Assembly (NCBI GenBank): GCA_945897315.1
Contig: CAMDFF010000006.1
Coordinates: 1 to 60,062, forward strand
Length of the DNA stretch: 60,062 bases
Source of the DNA: a candidate division TM6 bacterium UASB124
GTDB taxonomy: Bacteria; Babelota; Babeliae; Babelales; RVW-14
Direction: 5' to 3'
The notes beneath the pieces were generated by a model, which saw only the letters and a list, made by a program, of their open reading frames with translations, had not been told where the DNA came from and did not search any database. Numbering within the stretch: position 1 is the first letter of the stretch; every line of letters starts with the position of its first letter. A program made the translations under genes and the position numbers. This document shows positions 1 through 9,341 of the stretch, piece by piece.

Positions 1-240
1 CTGCTTAGTTTTGGATTTTGACGATCCTCAAGCCTAAGCAAGGGGGCTTTCTTTTGTCGCTTTTTAGGAATTTCTGCCTATATCCTCCTTTCAAAAAGAG
101 GACATTTCTAAGGAGTTAGAACCGGACATTTTCATGGAGTCGCTACACGAATAAGAACAAGCTATTGATTTTTTTTGCCGATAGTCATTACTCTGTTATT
201 GGGAATATTTTAAATCTTGCCAATAATGCTTTTATTTTGA
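1..240. other. Left-edge non-coding stretch with an IS-end-like repeat
   Basis: No gene is seen. Two 17-nt segments at 100-116 and 124-140 match at 14 of 17 positions; both begin GGACATTT and end GGAGT. Closely spaced GGACATTT/CCGGACATTTTCA segments are, from memory, typical of ends of some integrase-type (IS481/IS21-like) insertion sequences. No transposase remains in the window, so this is at most a remnant. The rest is AT-rich and probably holds the promoter of the next gene. Confidence 0.35.
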
Positions 241-273
241 TTGAAAGTTATTTCATTGTCGAAAGAAAATTTC

Positions 274-3200
274 ATGATTACATTGAAAACGGTAGTTAAG
301 TATATGGTTGTGTTGCTGGCCCTCTCTCTTGGGTCTGTGCCATCACTTGATGCAGCAAAAAAGCGGCTAAGCCATAGGACTGCTGCTGCAGCGACTGAAG
401 TAGCTGCAGAACCATCATTACCTAGTAGCTTTAACGCTGATCGCCTACGAGATGTCGCAGAAACACAGGGATTTGGGTACAAGACAGCAAATCTCAAAGA
501 ATTGCAAACCGTTTGTGCAATATTCAATCATAAGCCTGGACCTAGATCGGTTCGATTGGAAGTGCCTGAATTTCTTGGCGTTCCGTCTAATAAAATACAA
601 GAAAAATTATTGGCTGTAGGTTTTAACTGTGCTACTGAGTGGGCTAGAGTTGTCGCAACTATTCCTGCTGCTGATCAAGTACAAGCGTTTAAGGATAAAC
701 AGTTTTTGGCAGTATTTTTAGCTGCGCGCGATAGCTTTAATAGAGCATTTAATCAAGCTTGGGGGAGAATTACATTGTCTCCAGGGCAAGGCTTGAATGC
801 ATTACTTGGTGTTATGGGATTAGATGAGATACTGGCTCGTGGTAATCGGTTAATGGTGCGCAGTACCGGCAAAGAAGATACAAAAGAGCTTGCAAATGCT
901 GGTGGTAACGCGAGTGTTGCCAATGTTGATCCAACAGCAGTGGCAGTATTAGCGGCAATGCGAGAAGTGGTAGAATCGTATTTTGGTATGAAGTCGCTGA
1001 CACAACGATTAGGCCTTGGTGACCGCACACTTTTTTCGCCTGAGCTGTTTATGCCAGTGCTTGTCCAAGAAATGATTGGTGAAAAAGCTGAGGATGTATC
1101 ACCACCTAGCTGTGGGGTAATGTTTACCGAAGAGCCAGAAGGACATGTGGCACCAGCTGCAGCTGGTGCAGGTGGTGCAGCGCCTGCTTATAAAACAACA
1201 GGTATTACCCTTATTCAAGCAGCCTATGGTCATAATGAAGCAGTGGTTAATAGCCTTGTTTCTGTTGATACCTACTATGTGACTGGCGGCAAAAGCCCTG
1301 CAGTGTACCCAATAATTCGAGCAAAGAAATCACGATTGGTTCCGGTTGGCGACTCTTCAACGCTGGTAATGCAACCAAATAAAAAAGAATTAGTAATGGT
1401 GCAAGCCTTATCTAGTAATCAAATAGCTGCTTTGAAATCACTGGCTGATTATCTTGAACAGTACTATGGGTATGCTATGGATGTTGAGTTTGTAGCTAAG
1501 GGTAAAACCATTTTCATTGTGCAGGCTCGTCCCATTGTGCATAAAGAAGGATCAGCAGCACCGTCATATTTGCGTGATGGGATAGTAGGGGGTTTGTTTA
1601 AAGGAGCTTCTATTGGAGCTGCTGGTGGGAGTGTTCGAGTGATTGATGCTGCAGATCAAATGCTTGTTGCCCCGACTATTGGTGTTGCCCTCAATACCTA
1701 TCTGAGCAAAGATTTTGATCGGAAAAATCTTAAGGCTGTGCTCGTTGGCGCAATGGCACCAAGCACATCGCATGAAGCAACAACATTTCGCAATGAAGGG
1801 TTCCCTGTTTTGTTTGTTGAGCAATGGGATTCTCTAGTAAATAGCGTATCTTCAGGCAAAAAGCTGCTCGTAAGCCCACAGCAAAATATGGCTCTAGCGG
1901 TTGATAGTCTTGCAGTCAGTGATATTTTACCAGGATGGAATAGCTATCCAGTGCCACGAGCATTATCGGTAAGGCCAGCATTGATTGGAACATTAAAAAA
2001 AGTGCTTTTACCAAAAGCTCCAGATCCTGTGCGAGGAAAGTCTGTAGCATGGTCGGCTCTTTTAGCTACGATGAAGACCGGTGATCGTAACGCAGTAATT
2101 GCATCAACAGCACAATTTTTAGCACAGCTTGCAGAGATTTTTAAAAAATATGCGGCTCATAAAACACTTTCTTCTGATGTGAAAGACTTGCAAGAAGGGG
2201 CAATGATTTTATGCCAGCAGGTCGTTTCTTTGTCACATCGTGCCATTGATAATAAGCGTTATTTGTCTCGCTTGTTACCAATAAAAATGCTTGAAGCGAT
2301 TGTCTATCAACAGCTTGATGCTAGGGATGTTTTTAAGCCTCTTTCATTGGCAACGCTGGGAACGATAGTAAAAGATGAAGCGGTCATTAGTGCTGGTGGT
2401 AGTATTGTTAAGCGTCCTGCTCGATCTGCTGCTGCAGGCGGCGCTACATCAGCAGAGCCCGGAGCTCCTGCTGATGTAGTTCCAGTGCCAACAGATTTTG
2501 CTCTGCCAGGCATGAAAGATTATTATGTTCAATTGCGTAAATTAGATAATAATATTTTTATTGATAGCGTTCGCAATGACTGGGGCTGGTTGCTTGGTCA
2601 AGCTGCGGGGAATAAGGAAATGATAGAAAGTATTACTCAGCTGGTTAAGCAATTAACTGATGTATTACTTCTCCCAACCTGGCTGCACAGTGATTTTGCA
2701 ACGACCATGCGTGATGAAATAAAAAGAAATCCTGAAAATATTTCCGCAGCGCTAACCAAATGGCAAGCACATTTGAGTAGAGATAAAGCCTTCTTGGGCC
2801 TATTGCTTGAAAAATATGCGATTATCAAAGGTATGAATCTGAGCGCATTTGCCGATGCAGGCCGTTGCCATGCTGCATGGAGACAATTTAATGAGCAGGT
2901 CGTTTCCTATTTTTCAACGAGATCTTCTACTTTTAAAACTACATTTGCAGCTGCGGGTCCTTATGGTCGCCTATCTGCTGTGAAAATGTTGAGAGAGCTT
3001 ATTACGGCTTTTGATGAGGGAGTTAAGGGCGTTAAAGGTAACCCGGCAATGCTGATGGTAGACAAATTGGCACTGTTTAAAACCATGTTGCAAGTAAATT
3101 TTAGCTTGTTGCAAAATGTTGCTTCTCTTGTGCCAAGAAGAAAGACAACAACGGAGATAGATGCTTTAGAACCTATAGCTGGAAATACTCCCCGTGAAGA

Positions 3201-4404
3201 ATCTTGGGCGATGATACAAAGGGTTCTTGATAAAGACTTTTCTTCTGTGGATTTATTACCGACTCTTGGCATATCTACGTTTATTTTTGCTATGGGGAGT
3301 GGTCATGATTGGGCAGAGCAACCCAGTCAGCCTCAAACAGGAGAAGATATTTTTAGCATGATGCATCAATCTTTGCTTAATATTTGTGGGTTGCTTTCTG
3401 GTAATGTGGGTCTTGCAATAGATCGACCTACTGTTTTACAAAATGCTGAAGATGCGTTAATTCGGGCTGGAGGAGAAATTCGTTTGCCGTGGTTAAGCCA
3501 TCAGGCTATTGCTAATTTTACGGGATCTGATGTAGCTTCTGATGCGATGACTATTTATTACAATATTCCACTTGGCTCTCATAGCTGTCTTGCTTCATTG
3601 ATATATTCTAATAAAACCAAGCTTGTAACAGTTGCCGCACATTTTTGTGGCGGGCAGGATTGTGAACGTGGTCGGTGGTGCAAAATTGCAATAAATGCTT
3701 TATTGGCTGATAACATAGATGAGATGAAGACTTCTTTGAATGAGCTGAGTAATCATTTAGTCTCAGTATCATTAATATTTGGGGCTTCTGGTATTGCAGT
3801 ATTTCAGTCTTTATGGCGATCTTTGATTGCCGCAGCATGTTCCAGTTACGGGAAAGTTGATGGTTTTATTGAATGGAAGGATGCTGATGCAAAAAGATCA
3901 GAATCGACTGATAAGGCGTTAATCCAAAAGCTTTTATCCTTTTCTAATGATGGTATCGGAGGAGAGGCTGCATTTTATGCCCTATTGCGATATGATTTGT
4001 TCGGTGATTCAAAATTCGGTGACATTGTGCAAAAGGCTGTAGATTTATTTGCACAAAACTATATTTGTTCCAATGAGACTATTGAATCTAATTTAGAAAA
4101 AATTGCGCAGAGTCCACAATACGATTTAGCTATTTTAATGAGCATAGTTTCAAAAAAATGGTTTGGGCCAGGGGTTAGACAAGAGAGAGATCTAGATGGT
4201 AGTATTTTTTGCAAGGCTCTTATCGAACAAGGAAATAAGTTGATTGATCAAGCTCGAAAAATAGACATAGTGTTTGCTGCTTGCGTGGAAATGAAAAAAC
4301 ATCCGAAGTATAGCGAATTTGATGAAGGATTAGTTGCAGGAATTAGCGATCTCCAGTCTAGAATTATTGCGTTGAAGAATCGACGGGTTCCCCTTATAAA
4401 TTAA
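274..4404 (+). CDS. Exported PEP/pyruvate dikinase-like protein (ATP-grasp plus phosphohistidine domain)
   Basis: Numbering here is from an in-frame TTG at 241; the ATG at 274 (residue 12) is preferred because it leads straight into a signal peptide ending SLDAAKKR. The first 430 residues resemble the nucleotide-binding half of PEP synthase/PPDK: RSTGKED at 207-213, MFTEEPEG near 294-301, and the domain-closing VQARP at 427-431. A swivelling phosphohistidine-type domain follows, with TSHEA at 509-513 (candidate phospho-His 511). Residues 600-1387 match nothing I recognise and lack the PEP-binding TIM-barrel motifs, so classical PEP synthase chemistry is doubtful. An exported member of this family is unusual. 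It may be a phosphotransferase acting outside the cytoplasm, or a degenerate binding protein. It is followed by a terminator. Confidence 0.75.
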   Translation: MITLKTVVKYMVVLLALSLGSVPSLDAAKKRLSHRTAAAATEVAAEPSLPSSFNADRLRDVAETQGFGYKTANLKELQTVCAIFNHKPGPRSVRLEVPEFLGVPSNKIQEKLLAVGFNCATEWARVVATIPAADQVQAFKDKQFLAVFLAARDSFNRAFNQAWGRITLSPGQGLNALLGVMGLDEILARGNRLMVRSTGKEDTKELANAGGNASVANVDPTAVAVLAAMREVVESYFGMKSLTQRLGLGDRTLFSPELFMPVLVQEMIGEKAEDVSPPSCGVMFTEEPEGHVAPAAAGAGGAAPAYKTTGITLIQAAYGHNEAVVNSLVSVDTYYVTGGKSPAVYPIIRAKKSRLVPVGDSSTLVMQPNKKELVMVQALSSNQIAALKSLADYLEQYYGYAMDVEFVAKGKTIFIVQARPIVHKEGSAAPSYLRDGIVGGLFKGASIGAAGGSVRVIDAADQMLVAPTIGVALNTYLSKDFDRKNLKAVLVGAMAPSTSHEATTFRNEGFPVLFVEQWDSLVNSVSSGKKLLVSPQQNMALAVDSLAVSDILPGWNSYPVPRALSVRPALIGTLKKVLLPKAPDPVRGKSVAWSALLATMKTGDRNAVIASTAQFLAQLAEIFKKYAAHKTLSSDVKDLQEGAMILCQQVVSLSHRAIDNKRYLSRLLPIKMLEAIVYQQLDARDVFKPLSLATLGTIVKDEAVISAGGSIVKRPARSAAAGGATSAEPGAPADVVPVPTDFALPGMKDYYVQLRKLDNNIFIDSVRNDWGWLLGQAAGNKEMIESITQLVKQLTDVLLLPTWLHSDFATTMRDEIKRNPENISAALTKWQAHLSRDKAFLGLLLEKYAIIKGMNLSAFADAGRCHAAWRQFNEQVVSYFSTRSSTFKTTFAAAGPYGRLSAVKMLRELITAFDEGVKGVKGNPAMLMVDKLALFKTMLQVNFSLLQNVASLVPRRKTTTEIDALEPIAGNTPREESWAMIQRVLDKDFSSVDLLPTLGISTFIFAMGSGHDWAEQPSQPQTGEDIFSMMHQSLLNICGLLSGNVGLAIDRPTVLQNAEDALIRAGGEIRLPWLSHQAIANFTGSDVASDAMTIYYNIPLGSHSCLASLIYSNKTKLVTVAAHFCGGQDCERGRWCKIAINALLADNIDEMKTSLNELSNHLVSVSLIFGASGIAVFQSLWRSLIAAACSSYGKVDGFIEWKDADAKRSESTDKALIQKLLSFSNDGIGGEAAFYALLRYDLFGDSKFGDIVQKAVDLFAQNYICSNETIESNLEKIAQSPQYDLAILMSIVSKKWFGPGVRQERDLDGSIFCKALIEQGNKLIDQARKIDIVFAACVEMKKHPKYSEFDEGLVAGISDLQSRIIALKNRRVPLIN

Positions 4405-4416
4405 TGCGCTGAAATT

Positions 4417-4460
4417 AGCCCATGAGCCGAGTTTAACTTGGTTCATGGGCTTTTGTTTTT
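4417..4460 (+). terminator. Rho-independent terminator
   Basis: A 12-bp stem (4417-4428 with 4440-4451, one G-T wobble) is followed by TTTTGTTTTT. It lies 13 bp after the PEP-synthase-like gene and separates it from ileS. Confidence 0.85.
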
Positions 4461-4469
4461 GTTCGGCGA

Positions 4470-4498
4470 TTAGCACTTTTTTCTACCTGTGGTACACT
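4470..4498 (+). promoter_or_regulatory. Putative sigma70-type promoter of ileS
   Basis: TTAGCA (4470-4475) and TACACT (4493-4498) are 17 bp apart, with an extended -10 TGG just before TACACT. It sits about 45 bp upstream of the ileS start. The same TGnTACACT form occurs before rplI. Confidence 0.5.
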
Positions 4499-4542
4499 TC
4501 TAGCCTGTACAAAAGCTTTTAACCCCTTATCAGGTGGTCGCT

Positions 4543-7413
4543 ATGGAAGATAAAAACGCTAAAAATCCGTACCAATCAACGTTAAACTTACCGCATACTG
4601 ATTTTTCAATTCGTGCCAACGCACAGATCAAAGAGCCAGAACTGCTGAAACGCTGGGAGGATGAAGGCCTTGCTGCCAAAGCAACTATTAAAAACAAGGG
4701 AAAGAAAAAATTTATTCTGCACGATGGGCCACCCTATGCCAACGGCAACCTGCACATCGGCCACGCTCTGACCTATATTCTTAAAGACATGGTGTGCAAG
4801 TCAAAACGCATGGACGGTTTTCATGCACCGCTCATTCCAGGGTGGGATTGTCATGGTTTGCCCATTGAGCTAAAAGTTACAACTGAGCTCGGGCTTGAAC
4901 AAAATCGCCATGCAGTTGATCGCGTTGGCTTTAAAAAAGCATGCCGTGAATTTGTAGAAAAATGGATTGCAGTACAAAAAGCAGAGCTAAAAGAGCTTGG
5001 TAAGCTTGCTGACTATGAGAACCCATACATTACGATGAGCCCAGGGTACGAAGCTGATATAGTGCGTGCGTTTGCAATCTTTGTTGAAAAGGGACACATC
5101 GAGCGCAAGCTTAAGACGGTGCCGTGGTGTGGCTCGTGTGAAACAGTTCTAGCGACGGCAGAGATTGAGTATAAAGATCGTAAAGATCCATCGATTTATG
5201 TTTTGTTTCCTCTGCCTGATGATACTGCTCGTCTGACTTTTCCATTCCTGTTTGAACAAAAGCCGAATTTAACACTTAATTTTGTGGTGTGGACAACAAC
5301 GCCATGGACCTTGCCGTTGAACCGTGCGGTGGTGCTTAATCCAACAGCGGTGTATACCGTTTTGCGTGGGCGTGATGACAACGAAGGCATAATTGTAGCA
5401 AAAGATCTTGCGGATAAATTGTGTGCAACGACTGGTCTGGAAAAAGTTGAATTGGCAGAGGCTGATTCTATTGTCTTTACGGGTAAACGTGCGCAGCATC
5501 CATTTATTCAAGATTTTACCGTGCCAATTTTGCTTGACCAAACGGTTCTTGTGTCTGAAGGCACAGCGTGCATGCACTCAGCGCCAGGCTGTGGCCCAGA
5601 AGATTATCTGCTTGGGATCAAGAATAACTTAGAGATTTTTTCGCCGCTCTCTTCCAGTGGCCGCTACACGATTGGCATTGTGCCAGCTGAGCTTGAAAAT
5701 ATGCCTATTGTTGATGGCCAAATTTGGGTTATTAGAAAGCTAGCAGAGCTTAACCGCATGCTCTTTAAAAACAACATTACCCACTCCTACCCGCATTGCT
5801 GGCGCTGCCGTAACGGTTTAATGTTCCGTGCAACGAACCAGTGGTTCTGCGATTTGCAAAAAAATCAGCTCGTTGATCGAGCGTTAGCAGAAATTGAAAA
5901 AGTGCAGTTTGTCCCAGCACGTGGCCAGGCGCGGTTGCGATCGTTTATTGCAAATCGTCCTGAGTGGTGCATCTCTCGCCAGCGCCAATGGGGTGTGCCG
6001 ATTACGGCTGTCCTCTGTAGTAATTGCGAATGGGCGTTTTTAGATGTTGCGTTTATTAGCGCTGTCGCCGACCACATCGCGAAAGATGGCGTTGAGTTTT
6101 GGGACCGCATGACTCCTCAGACTCTGCAAGAGATGGGGATGCTGCCAGCTGGCTTTGCCTGTGGTACGTGTGGCAATAATGATTTGTCCCAGTGTCGTCT
6201 TGAACGCGATATTTTGGACGTTTGGTTTGACTCTGGTGCAAGCAGTTTTGCTGTGCTTTCTCGTGATCTAGAAAATTTAAGCCTGCCTGCCGATCTTTAT
6301 TTTGAAGGTTCTGATCAGCATCGTGGCTGGTTTCAAAGCTCTATGCTCTGCGGTATGATTTTGTATGGTCATTCACCGACAAAAGCGATTGCAACGCATG
6401 GGTATGTGGTTGATGAGCAGAAGCGCAAAATGTCAAAATCACTGGGCAATGGTGTTTCACCAACTGACGTGATGACCAAGCACAGCCGCGATATTTTACG
6501 TATGTGGGTTGCGGGTGCAGATTATGAAGGTGACTTAGTTATTTCTGAAAAGCTCCTGCAAAATGTTTCTGAAATGTACCGTAAAGTACGCAACACCTGC
6601 CGTTACATGCTGGCGAATTTGAATGATTATGATCATGCGCATGATGCGGTGCCTGTTGAACAGCTTTTGCCGCTTGACCAGTATGCACTAACGACACTCC
6701 AAGAGCTTGATGCTACGGTACGCGAAAATTATAATATTTATTGCTTCTCTGCTGTTGTGCAGGCGATTAATAATTATTGTACAAATACCCTGAGTGCTCT
6801 GTACTTGGACATCCTAAAAGATCGTCTGTACGTTGAAAAGCCAACATCCTTGCAACGTCGTTCGGCACAAACTGTATTGTACCACATGCTAGAAACGTTG
6901 ACGCATCTGTTTGCGCCGGTGCTTTCATTCTTAGCAGAAGAAGTGACTGATACGTACCAAAAGAACAAAACAGAATCAGTACATTTACAACAATTTGTGC
7001 CAGTGCCAGTAGCAGCAAACAATCATCGTCAGGCTTGGCAAGCGCTTGAAGCGTTGCGTGGAGCGGTGCTAAAATCGATTGAGCCATTGCGTGAGCAGGC
7101 CGTTGTAAAGCATCCATACGAAGCCGGCGTTAAGCTGGTTCTCGATCCTTCGTCACCAGAGTGGCTTGTGCTGGAAGCTCTTTTTGTTTCTGTGAAAAAA
7201 CAGATGCCGGTAGAGCACTTTTTGCAAGAATGGTTTATTGTTTCTGCTGTTGAGTTGAGCAAGGAGCTTGTGGAAGAGGGCGGAGTGCTGCCATGGGCTG
7301 CGGTGCAAGCGTATCGCTGTGATGGCGTTAAATGCCCACGCTGTTGGCAGTGGACGGCGACAAGCCATGCGGATGGTTTGTGTAAGCGCTGCGATGGCGT
7401 TGTGAATAGCTAA
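4543..7413 (+). CDS. ileS: Isoleucyl-tRNA synthetase
   Basis: Class I aminoacyl-tRNA synthetase that charges tRNA-Ile in the cytoplasm. Full length (956 residues from ATG 4543). The HIGH signature lies in NGNLHIGHALT near the N-terminus, an editing (CP1) domain with the WTTTPWTLP motif follows, then KMSKS in KRKMSKSLGN, and a C-terminal zinc knuckle CPRCW...CKRC. This is the bacterial IleS type with a zinc tail. ATG 4543 is chosen over an in-frame GTG at 4534 because AGGTGG at 4532-4537 is then a well-spaced ribosome-binding site. The gene has its own promoter and terminator and appears monocistronic. Confidence 0.97.
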   Translation: MEDKNAKNPYQSTLNLPHTDFSIRANAQIKEPELLKRWEDEGLAAKATIKNKGKKKFILHDGPPYANGNLHIGHALTYILKDMVCKSKRMDGFHAPLIPGWDCHGLPIELKVTTELGLEQNRHAVDRVGFKKACREFVEKWIAVQKAELKELGKLADYENPYITMSPGYEADIVRAFAIFVEKGHIERKLKTVPWCGSCETVLATAEIEYKDRKDPSIYVLFPLPDDTARLTFPFLFEQKPNLTLNFVVWTTTPWTLPLNRAVVLNPTAVYTVLRGRDDNEGIIVAKDLADKLCATTGLEKVELAEADSIVFTGKRAQHPFIQDFTVPILLDQTVLVSEGTACMHSAPGCGPEDYLLGIKNNLEIFSPLSSSGRYTIGIVPAELENMPIVDGQIWVIRKLAELNRMLFKNNITHSYPHCWRCRNGLMFRATNQWFCDLQKNQLVDRALAEIEKVQFVPARGQARLRSFIANRPEWCISRQRQWGVPITAVLCSNCEWAFLDVAFISAVADHIAKDGVEFWDRMTPQTLQEMGMLPAGFACGTCGNNDLSQCRLERDILDVWFDSGASSFAVLSRDLENLSLPADLYFEGSDQHRGWFQSSMLCGMILYGHSPTKAIATHGYVVDEQKRKMSKSLGNGVSPTDVMTKHSRDILRMWVAGADYEGDLVISEKLLQNVSEMYRKVRNTCRYMLANLNDYDHAHDAVPVEQLLPLDQYALTTLQELDATVRENYNIYCFSAVVQAINNYCTNTLSALYLDILKDRLYVEKPTSLQRRSAQTVLYHMLETLTHLFAPVLSFLAEEVTDTYQKNKTESVHLQQFVPVPVAANNHRQAWQALEALRGAVLKSIEPLREQAVVKHPYEAGVKLVLDPSSPEWLVLEALFVSVKKQMPVEHFLQEWFIVSAVELSKELVEEGGVLPWAAVQAYRCDGVKCPRCWQWTATSHADGLCKRCDGVVNS

Positions 7414-7428
7414 GTCGTAAGATTTTTT

Positions 7429-7478
7429 ACAAAAGCGCCCACGAGCATATTCTCACATATGCTCGTGGGCGCTTTTGT
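7429..7478. terminator. Bidirectional terminator between convergent genes
   Basis: A perfect 22-bp stem with a 6-nt loop (7429-7450 with 7457-7478) lies between ileS and the convergent minus-strand gene. The stem bases are A/T-rich, giving a U-rich tail in both directions. Confidence 0.85.
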
Positions 7479-7509
7479 ATCGAAAATTAAAACTACGTGA
7501 GTAAAAAAT

Positions 7510-8439
7510 TTATAGTCTGCATGTGCTTAGTTTTTCAGCAAGAGCGGCTTCTTCTTTTTCTACAGCTATATCATTGGCTTTCTTTTTTAGCGTTTCTTTG
7601 AGCTCATCAGGTATACCAGATAATTCTAAAAGTATCTGGTATATGTTTTTGTTAGATTGTGTAACTAACGGGATAATAGAATGAAGCTGATCCGGCAGGA
7701 ATATCTTGTTTTCTGACATGTGAATTGTTTTACCAACTACAGAGTTGGTGAGTATTCTTGCTGCTGATTCGCTAATGATCTTGCCGCTGAAAAGTTGAAT
7801 AAAATCAGATTTTTCTTTTTCTTCAGTTGTTTTGATAGCAAATATTAATTTAGCTAAAGTGAGTGGGCTATGTGGATATTCCTGTTGCTCTTTTTGTCCA
7901 TTGTGTCTTATATTTGCACCGTGGGCGATAAGTGTTCTGATTGCAACTAAGCTTGTATCAAAATTGTAGGTTGTTGAAGAAACAGCATATTGCAAGGGAG
8001 TCATTTTATAGTCGCTTGCTTTTCTAAGTTCAGAGTAACACTGATTGATGTAACCCTGTGATTCATGCTTATGTTTTTCTAAGTAAGCAGATAAGTCTGC
8101 TATATTTAGCGTGGTTAAACTTTTCAGGAATGCTGATCGATCAATTCTTACTCTGTCGCTATCTCTGTCAATTACTCGTGCAGCTGGTAGACAACCTCGT
8201 TCTGGTGTGAGAGAGCGACGTCGGCCAGATCGTACAGGAGAGATAGAGCGACATACGCCAGTATCAAGTATTAATGATCTATCACATCTTGAGTGGTGAT
8301 TTCTAGTAGTAGTGGTAACGCCAGAAAAAAAATGCGGAGCAACCGTTGTGAGCTCTTCAGGTGCCGGAGCCGAAGCAACGAGGCCTGTGCTCACCATGCT
8401 TACTACAAGTGTAAAAATCGATGTATTTCGTTTATTCAT
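7510..8439 (-). CDS. Exported ankyrin-repeat-like protein
   Basis: 309 residues. A clear signal peptide ends LVASAPAPEE. After an Arg-rich spacer, the middle holds a degenerate ankyrin unit (TPLQYAVS... followed by LIAHGANIRHNG, about residues 150-190), and the C-terminus is Lys/Glu-rich. GGAGG lies 9 nt before the ATG. The first 30 residues are nearly identical, also at DNA level, to the leader of the next gene upstream (8470-8919), while the mature parts differ. It is probably cotranscribed with that gene (30-bp gap). The role is unknown; a host-interaction protein is inferred. Confidence 0.7.
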   Translation of the reverse strand: MNKRNTSIFTLVVSMVSTGLVASAPAPEELTTVAPHFFSGVTTTTRNHHSRCDRSLILDTGVCRSISPVRSGRRRSLTPERGCLPAARVIDRDSDRVRIDRSAFLKSLTTLNIADLSAYLEKHKHESQGYINQCYSELRKASDYKMTPLQYAVSSTTYNFDTSLVAIRTLIAHGANIRHNGQKEQQEYPHSPLTLAKLIFAIKTTEEKEKSDFIQLFSGKIISESAARILTNSVVGKTIHMSENKIFLPDQLHSIIPLVTQSNKNIYQILLELSGIPDELKETLKKKANDIAVEKEEAALAEKLSTCRL

Positions 8440-8469
8440 AACTAATAACCTCCATTTATCTGTTTTTTT

Positions 8470-8919
8470 CTACTTTTTTTCGGGAGAGACTACTGCATCT
8501 CGAGAGCCTAAGCTTGCGGCACTAAAATCTTCGGCAAGGTCATCAAACGCCTGCTCTTCTGCAATTCTTTCCTCAACAAGTTCCTTTAAATATGGGTGTT
8601 CATCTAGCCAGCCTGGCAGTTCTTCTGTCGCTGACTTCTTTTGTTGTCGCTGAATTGGCTTTGTGAATCGAGCGGCAATCCGATCGCGCATAGCAGCTGA
8701 GCTGGCACGTCTGTCTAGTGTGTCGCGGTCGCGTCGCTGTGTTGCCGTGGCTGGTTTTTCTACCACTTCGATTTCATCGGGGTACGGCAAAGGCTCATAG
8801 GGAAGAGTTTGGCAAAATTCAGCGCTTTGCTCTTCAGGTGCCGGAGCTGAGGCAGCGAGCCCTGAGCTAACAATGCTTACTGCGAGTACAAAAATAGATA
8901 CATGTCGTTTGTTCATCAT
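8470..8919 (-). CDS. Small exported Arg/Glu-rich protein, function unknown
   Basis: 149 residues. The signal peptide ends LAASAPAPEE, then comes a charged, probably disordered or helical mature part rich in R, D, E and A, with no recognisable domain. It is the first gene of a two-gene minus-strand unit with 7510-8439. The leader is a near copy of that gene's leader. The start is the first of two adjacent ATGs; GAGG lies just upstream. Confidence 0.6.
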   Translation of the reverse strand: MMNKRHVSIFVLAVSIVSSGLAASAPAPEEQSAEFCQTLPYEPLPYPDEIEVVEKPATATQRRDRDTLDRRASSAAMRDRIAARFTKPIQRQQKKSATEELPGWLDEHPYLKELVEERIAEEQAFDDLAEDFSAASLGSRDAVVSPEKK

Positions 8920-9341
8920 GAGGGCCTCTATTGCGTAAGGATTGTAGTTAATACTTTTTAGGTCCAGTTGATAGTGCTGCCAAACAGCTACGCTAATTAT
9001 TTTCTAATTGTAACAGGCTGCCAAAGAATTTCAAGCCGGATAATAAATACAGGGTTTTTGTGTCAAATGAGCAGTTTTATGCAATAAGTGATGATTTTGT
9101 CGAACAATAAATGGCTTTGATACGTACTTTCTACAGAGCGTTTAGCAGTTATGATAACTGGGAAGTGCTTCTGAATAAATAGTACCAGCTAGTCTTAGGA
9201 AGTTTTATGGGTCCCGTCACTTCTGCGTAAGCATGCGCAGGGGCAATTTGAAATTTTTTTAAAAAACATATAAACTTTAAATAATGCAGGTTATTATTAT
9301 TTTTTTATGGCTATATAAATATTACTTAGATGGAGATTGTG
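8920..9341. other. Intergenic region between divergent exported-protein genes
   Basis: About 410 bp, AT-rich, with no gene seen. It must hold the divergent promoters of the 8470-8919 gene and the F-box/LRR gene. No convincing operator or RNA structure was found. Confidence 0.5.
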
